41,831 nt of DNA from a virus. The notes beneath the pieces are model-generated. The model was not told where the DNA came from, ran no database searches, and saw only the letters and a list, made by a program, of their open reading frames with translations. Positions 8,879 to 18,738 of this stretch are shown piece by piece. Numbering within the stretch: the stretch's first letter is position 1; each line of letters starts with the position of its first letter. The position numbers and the translations under genes are program-made. The stretch covers positions 1 through 41,831 of the IMG/VR virus record IMGVR_UViG_3300023094_000005; one strand, written 5' to 3'.

Positions 8879-11013
8879 TGGGCCTTTTTAGCAGCATATT
8901 TAAAGGGCCCCCTATAAGCTCCACTATGTACGGAGCGCCAAGGGGGTTGCGCCGTGACGGAACGGTTGACCTTTACAATAGGCCGCAAGTGGTAAATGAG
9001 GACGGCTCTGTCAGTACGGTGCGCAGCTTGTCATTTGGAACTGATGAGGGTGAGGTGCTTGTCCCTACGGTGTCTGATGACGGGCGCATTATGAGTGACG
9101 ATGAGGCTATGGCGCTATATGGTAAAACGGGACGCTCACTAGGCGTATTCGATACGCCGGAAAATGCCACAGCCTACGCAGAAGACTTGCACAATCAACA
9201 AGACCGCCTTTACGGCGCGGGAGCTAAAGAAATGGCTAAGGGCCTTTTTACATCGCCTACATTTGATCAATATAGCCAAACGCAACAGCTTCCGCAAATG
9301 CCGGTCACACCACAGCCCAAAGGCTTGCTTGCCTCGCTGTCTGGTCTTTTGGCCAAGGCTGATAATCCGAATGACCAAGGCCTGACGTTCTGGGACCGCC
9401 TAGGCACGGTAGGCGCTGGCTTGCGTGATGATTCCGGCATCGCTCAATTGCAGGCACAACAGAACACGGCAAAGACCGAGGGTTACCGCAAGAATAAGCT
9501 GCGTGAGGACGCTCTAACCAAGGCCAATGCTGATGCTGACGCTTTGGGCCTGACCGGACGTGAACGCCTTGTGTTCATGGCGAATCCGGAGAAGTGGGCA
9601 GAGGAGAACGCCAAGCGCTACGCTCCAGCAACCCTGGGGGCTGGTGATGCACGCATCATTCCCGGCGAAGACCCGATGTACAACGCCCGTACCTTCACGG
9701 CTGGCGATCAAATCTTTAACACGACTATGGGCGGCGCTCCTGCGCAAGTTGGCTCCGTGGCCCCTACGTTTGCCGATGAGACGGCCCGCATGAACGCCAC
9801 TAAGCCGGATTATCAGGCGGTAAACCCTGAATACAACGTCCTGCAAACAAACCCCTATGCTGGTGTGGGTGGCGGGATCGGCGGCGGCACTGCACCACAA
9901 CAACAAGGTTACGCGCCACAAGAGGGCGTTCGCTCAGATCGCAATAACAATGCTGGCAATCTGCGTTGGGACGGCAAGTCGCAATGGCAGGGCATGAAGG
10001 GTGTGGACCCGCAAGGTTTCGTCATCTTTGATTCGCCTGAAAATGGTGTGCGGGCGGCTGGCATTAACTTGGCCAATCAACAGAAGTTGCACGGCCTGAA
10101 TACCCTGTCGGATGTCATTGCAAAGTATGCCCCACAAGCCGACAATAACAATACGCAGGCCTATATCCAATCGGTTGCTCAGCAAACGGGCATTGATCCT
10201 AACCAGCCCATCAATCTGAGTGACCCCGCTATTCAGGCCAAGGTGCTGCCTGCCATGTTCAAGGTGGAGGGGGGCGGCACGCCTGCGCGTATCCCTACGC
10301 CTCCGCAGCAAGATCAGGGCTTTGCACCTCAAATCATTCAGCAGGGCAGGCCTAAAGACACAAGTGAGGTTCAGCTTAAGGCGGATCGCCAAGGGCAAAT
10401 GCAGCTCCGCAAGGAATTTGACGGCCTTCCAGATGTCAAGAATTACAATACGGTTGCGGGCCAGTATCAAAACATTCGCAAGTTTGCGGCTGATAACTCA
10501 GGCTCAAATGATATCGGCTTGATTTTCAGCTACATGAAAATGCTTGATCCTACGTCCGTTGTTCGTGAAGGCGAGTATGCAACCGCTCAAAAAACGGGTG
10601 GGATTCCCGCGTCGGTGGTCAATCAGTACAACAAGGCGCTTAACGGTCAATTCCTGACGCCCGCTCAGCGCCAATCTTACGTCAAGACGGCTAAATCTGT
10701 GCATGACAATGCCCGTCAGCGCTATGACGAGGTGCTTGGACAATATCGCGATTACGGCGCTCAGTCTGGCTATGACCCCAACTTCATTCAGTCGCGTGCG
10801 GCTCCAAAAGAAGACGAGCAGCGCGCCGCTAACGGCGGCTTGGCGGGCGCAACGGATGCGCAACACAAGCGGTATGCCAAAATCTTCAAGAGCGGCACAG
10901 CCTACGGAAGCGCAACAAACCCCTACTTGGTCAGAAGTCAGGGGGAATATGACGCCCTGAAAAATGGCCAGTGGTTCATTGATGATGACGGCGCTCTAGC
11001 TCAAAAGAAGTAG
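8878..11013 (+). CDS. Large internal virion protein with a muramidase-like segment
   Basis: A 711-residue protein, taking the ATG at 8878 that overlaps the previous stop (TGATG). Residues about 8-105 match a module common in podovirus virion proteins: NRPQVVNEDGSVSTVRS, then EVLVPTVSDDGRIMS, GKTGRSLGVFDTPENATAYA. Residues about 355-450 contain RNNNAGNLRW, a FVIFDSPENGVRAA block and IAKYAPQADNNN, resembling the RNNNPGN-type domain of virion-associated lytic enzymes. It probably travels with the DNA and opens peptidoglycan at entry. The catalytic assignment is inferred from the motif only. Confidence 0.68.
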   Translation: MGLFSSIFKGPPISSTMYGAPRGLRRDGTVDLYNRPQVVNEDGSVSTVRSLSFGTDEGEVLVPTVSDDGRIMSDDEAMALYGKTGRSLGVFDTPENATAYAEDLHNQQDRLYGAGAKEMAKGLFTSPTFDQYSQTQQLPQMPVTPQPKGLLASLSGLLAKADNPNDQGLTFWDRLGTVGAGLRDDSGIAQLQAQQNTAKTEGYRKNKLREDALTKANADADALGLTGRERLVFMANPEKWAEENAKRYAPATLGAGDARIIPGEDPMYNARTFTAGDQIFNTTMGGAPAQVGSVAPTFADETARMNATKPDYQAVNPEYNVLQTNPYAGVGGGIGGGTAPQQQGYAPQEGVRSDRNNNAGNLRWDGKSQWQGMKGVDPQGFVIFDSPENGVRAAGINLANQQKLHGLNTLSDVIAKYAPQADNNNTQAYIQSVAQQTGIDPNQPINLSDPAIQAKVLPAMFKVEGGGTPARIPTPPQQDQGFAPQIIQQGRPKDTSEVQLKADRQGQMQLRKEFDGLPDVKNYNTVAGQYQNIRKFAADNSGSNDIGLIFSYMKMLDPTSVVREGEYATAQKTGGIPASVVNQYNKALNGQFLTPAQRQSYVKTAKSVHDNARQRYDEVLGQYRDYGAQSGYDPNFIQSRAAPKEDEQRAANGGLAGATDAQHKRYAKIFKSGTAYGSATNPYLVRSQGEYDALKNGQWFIDDDGALAQKK

Positions 11014-11017
11014 GTCC

Positions 11018-12490
11018 ATGCCATACCGCAAAGAAACAGATAAGGTGCTAGCAGCGCCCGCGAAAGAAAAGAAAAAGGGTTTCTTTGATCAAATCATTGA
11101 CCCTACGATGGCGGCTGTAAAAACAGCAGGTGAGGGCTTTCAGAAAAGTCAGGACATTACATCGCGGGCGAACGCAGGCTCCCTGATTGAAAACCTGATG
11201 AACGCGCCCCGAAACATCATCGATTCGACCGCGCAGGACTTCAAAAACATTGGCAATGTCCTCAATGTTCCCGCAACAGCCGTTAATAGCGCCTTGGGAG
11301 CGGCCATAAGGCCCGTGGCTACGCCGGTGAGCAACGCGGCCTATGATGTAGGCATTAAGCCCTATAGCCCGTCCGCGCCCCTTGGTTCGGCTCCGCTAAG
11401 TCGTGAGAGCGCAGCGGAAGACCTGACGAACAACCTTGTTACAGCCGTGGGGTTAGGTGTGCCCGAAGCTGGCATTAAAGGCTCGCCTACCAAGCTTTTG
11501 AAGGCTCCCAAACAGCCTAAGGCTGCGCTTCCCTCGGTTGACGATTTGCGGGCAGCTAAAACAGCTGCGTACCAGCAAGCGGACAATGCGGGCGCGGTCT
11601 ACAATCAAAACTCCGTTGAGGCTATGCTAGATGAGCTTTCAAATAACCTGACGGCAAAGAGGCTAAATCCCAAGCTTGCACCTACAAGTTCCGGCCTGTT
11701 GGAAGAGGCTCAATCTTTGCGCGGCAAGCCAGCCAGTTTTAACGACATAGAGGAAATGCGTCAGCTTGTCGGAGAGAGCGTTGGCCCTACTGCGTCTCCG
11801 CGAGAGAAGATGTATGCCGACATGATGCGCAAGCACTTTGCGGACTTCCTAGACAATGCCGCTCCTGCCGATATGGTAACAGGCGACCCTGTGGCTCAGG
11901 CGTCGGCCATCAATAACGCCCGTGCCGCGAACGTGACATATCGCAAAGCGGAGGCCATCAACAACGCTTTGGATAAGGCTGATTTACAGGCCGCGTCCTC
12001 TGGCTCCGGTGGGAATATAGACAACGCCACGCGCCAAAAGCTGCGCACGCTTTATCAAGACAAAAAGATGAACTGGACGCCTAATGAAAAGATGGCGTTT
12101 GAGTCGGCTATTCGTGGGGGCAAGGTTCAAAACCTACTGCGGCTTGTTGGCAAGCTTTCACCGGAAGGTAACGGTCTTATGCTGGCAGGTCAATTGGCTG
12201 CGGCTGTTCCTACGGGCGGGGCGAGCGCCTTTAGTGCTTTGGCTGGCGCTGGCTCAAAGGCGGCGGCGGAAGCTATGACGCGAGATAAGGTTAACTCACT
12301 TCTCCGAACCGTTACCGGCACTACATTGCCAGCGCCTGCAAGTGTAGCCCCACAGGCTGTTCCTGTGACGCAACCTAACGGGCTTTTTGGTGCTGCACAG
12401 TTCGCAAGGCCAGTGTCGCCCGTACAGGCTCCGGCTTTCTTTGCGCCAGTCGCAGCAGAAGAAGAGTCAAAATACCAGCGTAAAAAATAG
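11018..12490 (+). CDS. Putative ejection / internal virion protein
   Basis: A 490-residue Ala-rich protein. Residues about 20-150 are helical with amphipathic stretches, the middle is a long charged helix region, and residues about 385-420 are small and hydrophobic (GLMLAGQLAAAVPTGGASAFSALAGAGSKAAAEA), which could insert in a membrane. This profile and the position after another internal virion protein fit one of the two or three ejection proteins that form a channel through the host envelope. No named family is recognised. Confidence 0.6.
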   Translation: MPYRKETDKVLAAPAKEKKKGFFDQIIDPTMAAVKTAGEGFQKSQDITSRANAGSLIENLMNAPRNIIDSTAQDFKNIGNVLNVPATAVNSALGAAIRPVATPVSNAAYDVGIKPYSPSAPLGSAPLSRESAAEDLTNNLVTAVGLGVPEAGIKGSPTKLLKAPKQPKAALPSVDDLRAAKTAAYQQADNAGAVYNQNSVEAMLDELSNNLTAKRLNPKLAPTSSGLLEEAQSLRGKPASFNDIEEMRQLVGESVGPTASPREKMYADMMRKHFADFLDNAAPADMVTGDPVAQASAINNARAANVTYRKAEAINNALDKADLQAASSGSGGNIDNATRQKLRTLYQDKKMNWTPNEKMAFESAIRGGKVQNLLRLVGKLSPEGNGLMLAGQLAAAVPTGGASAFSALAGAGSKAAAEAMTRDKVNSLLRTVTGTTLPAPASVAPQAVPVTQPNGLFGAAQFARPVSPVQAPAFFAPVAAEEESKYQRKK

Positions 12491-12534
12491 GCGCTGCGCA
12501 GTTCCACAATAAAGCCATTACCAGGATTGTTTTC

Positions 12535-12717
12535 ATGAGCGACACACTACACCAAATGGCCAGCTTAAATAAGCCTATGAATAGGTGTAAATTTGCGGTA
12601 AATATGGCCTCAACGCCTGTTTTGGAGCGGGCTAAAGGCCTCCAAGCCGCCATGTTATTTGGCTCCGTTGCTCACTGTGCGCAATCAGTGAAATTGCTCA
12701 ACAACGGTGCCCTGTAA
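12535..12717 (+). CDS. Small hypothetical protein before the tail spike
   Basis: A 60-residue basic protein with no recognised family. Its stop overlaps the tail-spike start (TAATG), which fits the coupling habit of this genome, but the ribosome site (AGGATT) is weak. The coding call is tentative. It fills an otherwise empty 226-base gap. Confidence 0.42.
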   Translation: MSDTLHQMASLNKPMNRCKFAVNMASTPVLERAKGLQAAMLFGSVAHCAQSVKLLNNGAL

Positions 12718-15629
12718 TGGCTGATGCAAAAATCACTATTAACAATCTGCCGAATGAAATCACGACGCTGGAGGACGCTGACCTCTTTGCTGCGTGGGAT
12801 GATTCGGCATCTACTACCGCTAAGGTCAGCGCGGCCACGATCAAGTCTTCTCTTGTGTCTCCTGCTATTGCCACTGAAGCGACTAACCGGATCAATGACG
12901 TTGCGGACCTACAGGCGCAAGTAGACCTAAAGGCCCCTATCGACTCGGCCGCCTTTACGGGAACGCCCACGGCCCCAACCGCCGCAACCGTCACGGATGA
13001 CGCAACACTTGCCACGACAGCCTTTGTCCACAACGTTGTGGACGCAGCAAGCGGCGCTGTTGTCTCCGTCAATGGCGAAACAGGCGCTGTGGTGATCGAT
13101 GCTGCCGATGTGGGCCTTGGTGGTTTCACTGGCCTGACGCCTGCCACACTCCCCTTGTCTACAGCTTCGGTGGGCGCTTTGGCAGCTAAGGAGCCTAGCA
13201 TCACGGTCGGCACGGTGGCGCAGTACTGGCGCGGAGATAAAACCTTCCAGCCGGTGAGCGGTCTCCCCGTCTCTACAGCACAGCAAACTGCCATAGACGG
13301 CAAGGTCGAAAACGTTATTGATTCCACACACACAGCGATAGCGCCCTCCGGTCAGGCCGTTAATGCGCAGGTAACGGGAAATACAAGCAAGCTCTATGAC
13401 GTTGACGTTCTGGATTACATGGCGGGGGCGTGGACATACCTTAACCCACTGACGGCTGTAACCGAGTCGGCACGGGCTGCGGCAACAAATATTTACACTG
13501 CCCTGCAAGCGGCTGTAACCGCTATGAGCAACCGCATTATTGCGGGCCAACGGAGCGGCTTTGTTCTTCTGCCTCCCGGTGTCAATAATGTTGAAGGCTC
13601 TATCGCGGGTGACAAAATCCTTGTTCCGAGCGGCGTGCGCATCAAGGGGCGTGGTCAGGGAGTTGCAGCTACGGCCACACATTTGCGTTGCGCGGGTGAT
13701 CTTGGCGACGTGTTTGAGTTTCAGGGCTTCAACTCTGGCATTTCCGATTGCTTGATCTATCAGGATCACGGCGGCACAAATAATTATGGCTATCAAGGCC
13801 CTGCTACCAATTACTTTATTGGTGACGGCGCTGTAACGGTCTTTGACGCACCTCAGACGCCCGCTAACCTTGCGGCTCTGTATATTCAGGTTAATGGCAC
13901 TACACTTACAGCCACCACGGATTACACATGGACTCCCGGCTCGGCTGCGGTTACCTTTGTGGTTGCGCCTGCGCTGAATGCTAAAATCTACATTGCCATT
14001 GGCCAGTTCAAGAACAAGGCCACGACCGGCTCGCTCATTCTTGCAACCAATTGCCGGTTTGGCATCTTTGAGCGCCTGAGCCTGTGGGGCAAGCCTGCCT
14101 GTCTGACCGTCAAGGGCGGGCAGGGTAATATCTTCCGCGATATCGACACGAATGGTATTTGGGACCCCGACATGTCCACTCGTCAAGAGTCGGTATATGG
14201 CGTCATTCAAGACCTCGGAACAGGCATCCCAACATGGAACCTTTATGAAAATGTGCGGACTGGTGGCTTTGGCAAGGTAACGCCTTTCTATCGCGTGGCC
14301 TCTACACTTACGGTTTGTGCCAGCGCGAACAAGGTCAAGGCTGTTTATCCTGGTGGGGGCACTCTCGACACCCAAGTCAATATCGGCTCTCAATATGGCT
14401 TCATGCAGCTGTGTGGTGAGGAAACCTATTATCGCGGGTGCAACTTCTCGGCTGCGCAAAAGTCGGAAGCTGTTATCAAGTCCAGTTCAGCAGCAAACTA
14501 TATCAATCAGGGAACAACTTACGATCAGTGCGTATTCTCACCTTGTGGCACTGACATCGCAGACGCAGGGCTTAAGTTCGAAAACGCGGACGCTGGTGGG
14601 CAAATCTCTGGTGTGGTGGTTTCCGGCTGCGAATGGCTTGGTCAGGGCAATGGCTATCGGGCTATCTCTGATTATGGCTCCACAGCGACAAATGGGTCTG
14701 TGGTTGGCCTGCACGTTACAGGAACGATTTCAACCTATGTGGGCAACGCTATCCGCCTTGAGCGGGCGCGCAGCGCTGTCATTGACGTTGCGGTGCGAGA
14801 CTATAACCGCCTGAACCTTTACACAGGCGATGATGCGTGCGCGGTGTATGCGGGTAGCAACTGTAACGGCGTGTCCGTCTTTGGCTCATTAGGTGGGTCT
14901 ACAACCGGCGCGGCTACGGGAAGCTTCTGTATAGACGGCGTGCGCGCTGCCAATGCAACGGCAAGCAATGTGCAGTGTTATGCAGCCAATACCGGCATGA
15001 GTGGAAACGTGTTCCTTTCTGCTGGCTCTCCGGTCTTACTGCCTATCAATGTTAGAAACGTCATTACCGTTAATGACGCCAGCAAAACCCTTACTTGGGG
15101 GACTGACGCGCCTGTTCAGTGGGTCATTGGTGCGGCCACAGCCACGCGGACATTTACGCTTGCGACGGTTGATAAGGACGGAGCGCCTATTCCCGATGGG
15201 GCAACCTTCACGGTTATTCATGATCCTGTCGCTGTAGGCACCTTTGGCTATATTCTCGGTGGTCAGGTTATTTATACAAACCAGTGGGCGGAGGTGTTCT
15301 GCTTTGGTGGGGCGTGGCGTCAAGGCCGCTCTGGCTTTGTTGGGAAGCCCAAGAGCGTTCTTAGCACGCCCACAACCGGCTCAACCCTCACCATAGCAGC
15401 GGGCACGGTTTATCAGAAGATTGGCGGCACAATAGCGGCGCTTACGCTGGCTGTTCCAGTAGGTTTGTACGATGGGCAGGCCCTGACAATCTCAATCGCG
15501 GACGCCATCACAACCCTGACCTATACGGGGGCAACCTTTAAGAAAACGCCCCCTGCAACCGTCTCAGCATCTGGTGTTGTTATCGCCCTTGTTTGGGATA
15601 CCGGAACTGCCTCTTGGTGGAACGCATAA
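12717..15629 (+). CDS. Tail spike / fibre with pectin-lyase-like beta-helix
   Basis: A 970-residue receptor-binding protein. The first 60 residues form a small virion-attachment head, and residues 80-110 are Ala/Thr-rich linker. Around residues 270-310 is an AGQRSGFVLLPPGVNNVEG and ILVPSGVRIKGRG segment that opens a right-handed beta-helix, as in tail spikes that degrade or bind surface polysaccharide. A beta-sandwich insert (about 365-425) interrupts the helix, which then runs to about residue 790. The C-terminal 90 residues are beta-rich and end in WDTGTASWWNA, a likely trimerisation or receptor tip. Catalytic residues cannot be assigned by eye. Confidence 0.8.
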   Translation: MADAKITINNLPNEITTLEDADLFAAWDDSASTTAKVSAATIKSSLVSPAIATEATNRINDVADLQAQVDLKAPIDSAAFTGTPTAPTAATVTDDATLATTAFVHNVVDAASGAVVSVNGETGAVVIDAADVGLGGFTGLTPATLPLSTASVGALAAKEPSITVGTVAQYWRGDKTFQPVSGLPVSTAQQTAIDGKVENVIDSTHTAIAPSGQAVNAQVTGNTSKLYDVDVLDYMAGAWTYLNPLTAVTESARAAATNIYTALQAAVTAMSNRIIAGQRSGFVLLPPGVNNVEGSIAGDKILVPSGVRIKGRGQGVAATATHLRCAGDLGDVFEFQGFNSGISDCLIYQDHGGTNNYGYQGPATNYFIGDGAVTVFDAPQTPANLAALYIQVNGTTLTATTDYTWTPGSAAVTFVVAPALNAKIYIAIGQFKNKATTGSLILATNCRFGIFERLSLWGKPACLTVKGGQGNIFRDIDTNGIWDPDMSTRQESVYGVIQDLGTGIPTWNLYENVRTGGFGKVTPFYRVASTLTVCASANKVKAVYPGGGTLDTQVNIGSQYGFMQLCGEETYYRGCNFSAAQKSEAVIKSSSAANYINQGTTYDQCVFSPCGTDIADAGLKFENADAGGQISGVVVSGCEWLGQGNGYRAISDYGSTATNGSVVGLHVTGTISTYVGNAIRLERARSAVIDVAVRDYNRLNLYTGDDACAVYAGSNCNGVSVFGSLGGSTTGAATGSFCIDGVRAANATASNVQCYAANTGMSGNVFLSAGSPVLLPINVRNVITVNDASKTLTWGTDAPVQWVIGAATATRTFTLATVDKDGAPIPDGATFTVIHDPVAVGTFGYILGGQVIYTNQWAEVFCFGGAWRQGRSGFVGKPKSVLSTPTTGSTLTIAAGTVYQKIGGTIAALTLAVPVGLYDGQALTISIADAITTLTYTGATFKKTPPATVSASGVVIALVWDTGTASWWNA

Positions 15630-15654
15630 TGACAAATAACAAAGGATTTGAATA

Positions 15655-15897
15655 ATGGCCGCTGAAATTACAATCTTCACAAACGCTGGCACGGCTGGCG
15701 GTAATGACTTGCAGGTGGCGAAGACGCCTGTTTCGTCACAGAGCGGCACGTTCACATCTGCGTTTAGCGGCGTCATGCGCGTCTATGCCAATGCAGCACC
15801 GGTTGTTCTGACTATGAACACATTCACCTTCACGGTTCCATCTGGAACGGTCGAGTATTTCGGCATCACAGCCGGTCAAGCCGTAACGGTGGCCTAA
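15655..15897 (+). CDS. Small beta-rich protein between the two spike genes
   Basis: An 80-residue Thr/Val/Ala-rich protein with a predicted all-beta pattern and no charge clusters. It starts 25 bases after the spike gene behind AAAGGA and overlaps the next start (TAATG). It may be a tail-tip or spike accessory protein. No family is recognised. Confidence 0.65.
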   Translation: MAAEITIFTNAGTAGGNDLQVAKTPVSSQSGTFTSAFSGVMRVYANAAPVVLTMNTFTFTVPSGTVEYFGITAGQAVTVA

Positions 15898-18380
15898 TGC
15901 AACCTTTCGGATGGGGCATGAGGATTGCCGGAACGGGTGGGCAGGCAGGCGGCGGCGGCGGCGTTCAACCCCTTCTGACGGTTCAGTCGCCGGGGCGCTT
16001 CCCAAGCGGCCTAAACGCCTCTGCTGTGGGGGCAAACCGCACGTCGATCATGCGCTATCCTTTCTATATTGGATCTGGCGAAACGAGCGAACTTACAGCT
16101 TCAGCAGCGAATACGTGGGCCACGGCTAACAACTCATCTGCGGGGGCGTCTCGTGTCATCATAGAGGCGTACATCGAAAGCCAGACGACCGGCGTTCGCG
16201 TGCCCGTTACAGCGTCGGGCATTGGTAATCCGACAATCCCATGGGGGACCAAAAAGTTTCTCTTTGATCCGCTGTATCCCGTATCATTCGGACTGGCCAA
16301 GTTTAATCAAGGTGACCAGTTCTGGTTTATCGTGCATGAGGCTGTCCCGCTCACAACTGATAAATTCCTGACAAGCTATAACCCCATACCCCTCTTTGCG
16401 GGGCAGCAGTCCTATGTCTACGACCCCACACTGGTTACACCTCCTGTTCTTGTGGGCGGTACCGGCACCTTTAACACAACAGGTCTTACGTCTTATGCTA
16501 ACGGCCTTCCCGGCTTAATCATCCTAGGCCGCTTTGTAGACCCAAGCTCACGCTCCTATCTAGGCCGCGCCGCATCGTTTTTCCGTGGTGGAACGGGAAC
16601 GACAGCGGGCAACTATCGCAATCCGCTAAATCTCTATGCGGGTATCCTTGAAGAGTCTATGGTTGACCTAGACAAAACGTCTTGGATGTCTGGCGTTAAC
16701 GTTCCGAACGATAGTTCAAATGTTTGGGCCTGCCTGAATATGGGCGTGTTTGGCGCTGGCGTGTCTGGCTACGACCCAGCGCAGGACTACGCAGACGCTT
16801 ATTATGAGCACGCTACTGACATATGGGAACAATTCGGGGGGAATGACAGCGGCAACACGGCGGCATCTATTCAAAGCGACCTGACAAAGCTTTGGACGCA
16901 AATGAAGGTGAAGGCTCCGTCTGTTCGCATCTGGCGCTCCAAATTCACAACCCGCACGGCATCTACTGATGGGTGGCTAACTGATGTTAACCAGACCTAT
17001 ATCACTGGTTATGGCCCAGGGCAGACCATGGAGACAGTTCAAAACTGGTTCCAAACACAGGTTGGCGGGCTTCTTTATGGGATTCTTGAGTTTTCGCGTG
17101 GCGTTCGCAGCCGCACGGACTACTGGAAATTCCCGACAAACGACCTTGAAAACATTACCAACTGGCCAACGAACGATCAGGTTCACCTCTCAGTGTCCGT
17201 TTACCATTGCCTCTGTGACGAGGCGCGCCACGCCCTGTCCGTTCTTACAGCCTCGGTTCCCGGTGCAATTAGCGGCCTGACGGTCGCGCCTACCGACACC
17301 ACTATAACCCTTAATTGGACGCAGGCTGGTCACGTTGAGGGATATTTTGTCGAATATAAACCCACCGCATCCGGCACATGGTTGTCATTCTACACTTACG
17401 ACTATGTGACGACGGAGTGCCTTACCGGCCTAACAGCTTCCACAAGCTACGATTACCGCATCACGCCGATTAACCGCAATGGAAACGGAGCACTTGTCTC
17501 TGGAACGGTCTCAACCATAGCAACACCGTCGCTTGTTGGCGACAACCTCACCGTTACACTGACGGCCCTTTATAGCTCTAAGCGCTATCGTGGCGGCTAT
17601 GCTGGCGCTTCCATGCGTATGCGGCGCGACCGTGACGGCTCAGAGCGCGACATCTATTTCGCACCTACAACATGGAATCCTGATGAAGCCTTTGTCAGTT
17701 CGTGGATAGGCTCAACTGGTTATGCGCGTCTCAAGCGCCGCTATGACCAAATGACGACGCGCAGAGACATCCAAGCCTCATATACATCTGGTTCAACGGT
17801 TGGTTGGCCACGCATTGTTACGGCGGGCGTTCTGGCTAAGGGCGGTAATGCGGGCAAGACAAAGTGTTCTGAGTATTTCGCTGCGGACAATAACCAAAGC
17901 TACACGACGGCATCAACACAGACCGGCGTCTCTTCTCTGCCCCGCGACCCAACCTCGCGCTCTGTTGTGGCTGTAATCCAGGCTGATACCGTCAATGCTG
18001 TCCATGGCGTACTTGGGGGTGTAAACGGGTACGTACTACAAACGACTACTGCGGCAAAAGCGCAAGTCTTGAAGCAGGGATCGACAACGCTGATCACATC
18101 TACAGCTAGCTTGGTGGCCAATACAGCCGCTTGCGTGTCTGCGGATTGGACGGGACTAACTGAGGCGATATGGGTTAATGGCTCTGCGTCAGGCACGGCG
18201 GCGGTTACTGGCGTCACGATGTCAACAGGCCTTGCCACTGTAGGCGCTACCTTCGCCACATCATCCTCCCTGATGTTGGGCTATATCCCCGCGCTGGCCA
18301 TTTATGATACGGTGGCAACGGCGCTACCCACGGCAGACCGTCAAGCGCTTGAAACCGCCTTTATGGCAGATTGGGTTTAA
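15897..18380 (+). CDS. Tail protein with SGNH-hydrolase-like, fibronectin III and lectin-like domains
   Basis: An 827-residue modular protein. Residues about 190-460 resemble an SGNH esterase: a GGND block (about residue 320) and a late DQVHLS block (about 430) match the GxND and DxxH signatures, while the usual N-terminal GDS block is not clear. Residues about 462-545 form a fibronectin type III domain (SGLTVAPTDTTITLNW ... TSYDYRITPINRNG). The last 190 residues look like a concanavalin-type lectin domain. A likely role is deacetylation or binding of host surface glycans. The start shares a TAATG overlap. Confidence 0.7.
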   Translation: MQPFGWGMRIAGTGGQAGGGGGVQPLLTVQSPGRFPSGLNASAVGANRTSIMRYPFYIGSGETSELTASAANTWATANNSSAGASRVIIEAYIESQTTGVRVPVTASGIGNPTIPWGTKKFLFDPLYPVSFGLAKFNQGDQFWFIVHEAVPLTTDKFLTSYNPIPLFAGQQSYVYDPTLVTPPVLVGGTGTFNTTGLTSYANGLPGLIILGRFVDPSSRSYLGRAASFFRGGTGTTAGNYRNPLNLYAGILEESMVDLDKTSWMSGVNVPNDSSNVWACLNMGVFGAGVSGYDPAQDYADAYYEHATDIWEQFGGNDSGNTAASIQSDLTKLWTQMKVKAPSVRIWRSKFTTRTASTDGWLTDVNQTYITGYGPGQTMETVQNWFQTQVGGLLYGILEFSRGVRSRTDYWKFPTNDLENITNWPTNDQVHLSVSVYHCLCDEARHALSVLTASVPGAISGLTVAPTDTTITLNWTQAGHVEGYFVEYKPTASGTWLSFYTYDYVTTECLTGLTASTSYDYRITPINRNGNGALVSGTVSTIATPSLVGDNLTVTLTALYSSKRYRGGYAGASMRMRRDRDGSERDIYFAPTTWNPDEAFVSSWIGSTGYARLKRRYDQMTTRRDIQASYTSGSTVGWPRIVTAGVLAKGGNAGKTKCSEYFAADNNQSYTTASTQTGVSSLPRDPTSRSVVAVIQADTVNAVHGVLGGVNGYVLQTTTAAKAQVLKQGSTTLITSTASLVANTAACVSADWTGLTEAIWVNGSASGTAAVTGVTMSTGLATVGATFATSSSLMLGYIPALAIYDTVATALPTADRQALETAFMADWV

Positions 18381-18382
18381 TC

Positions 18383-18601
18383 ATGACCGACATTACTATA
18401 GGCACTCCCTACATGGTTCAAATTCACCCACGGGAGTCGGGTGCGTTAGAGCAGATCAGCGGAAGAATTGTTGTTCTTCGCGCCGATAGCGCGGAGGGTG
18501 ACGAGTTCAAAATGACCGCCATTGATGAAGAGGGGGCCGATGTTTTAAAATTGGCAGACGTGTCATTTATCATGTCTGGCGATCTAATTTTTGGTAACTG
18601 A
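18383..18601 (+). CDS. Small hypothetical protein
   Basis: A 72-residue acidic protein using the ATG at 18383, two bases past the tail-protein stop. It has alternating beta strands (IVVLRADS, FKMTAID) and could fold as a small beta barrel. It lies between the last tail gene and the lysis genes. Function unknown. Confidence 0.65.
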   Translation: MTDITIGTPYMVQIHPRESGALEQISGRIVVLRADSAEGDEFKMTAIDEEGADVLKLADVSFIMSGDLIFGN

Positions 18602-18612
18602 AAGGGCGGTAA

Positions 18613-18738
18613 ATGAACGAAGACAAGCCCATCCGTAACGGCCTGATAGTGATAGCGGTGCTTATCGCCCTGTCGGCTGCTGTATGCGCTCAAGTGTCCA
18701 ATGGACGCGGGCCGATTCCACCGGAGTATCGCAGATGA
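18613..18738 (+). CDS. 41-residue single-span membrane peptide (lysis region)
   Basis: A short gene (ATG 18613, TGA 18736-18738). Residues 1-9 are charged, residues 10-28 form a hydrophobic segment (LIVIAVLIALSAAVCA) and the tail is Pro/Arg-rich. The stop overlaps the next start (ATGA at 18735), and a GGGCGG ribosome site precedes it. It could be an exported peptide or a small holin-pathway partner. The Cys at 25 is preceded by Val, so a lipobox is not convincing. Confidence 0.6.
   Translation: MNEDKPIRNGLIVIAVLIALSAAVCAQVSNGRGPIPPEYRR

Noticed and set aside
12927-14459. 510-residue open frame on the minus strand
   Set aside because: Shadow of the tail-spike gene; no ribosome site and no recognisable protein features.
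18613-18738. Lipoprotein call for the 41-residue peptide
   Set aside because: The residue before the only Cys is Val, which does not fit a lipobox.
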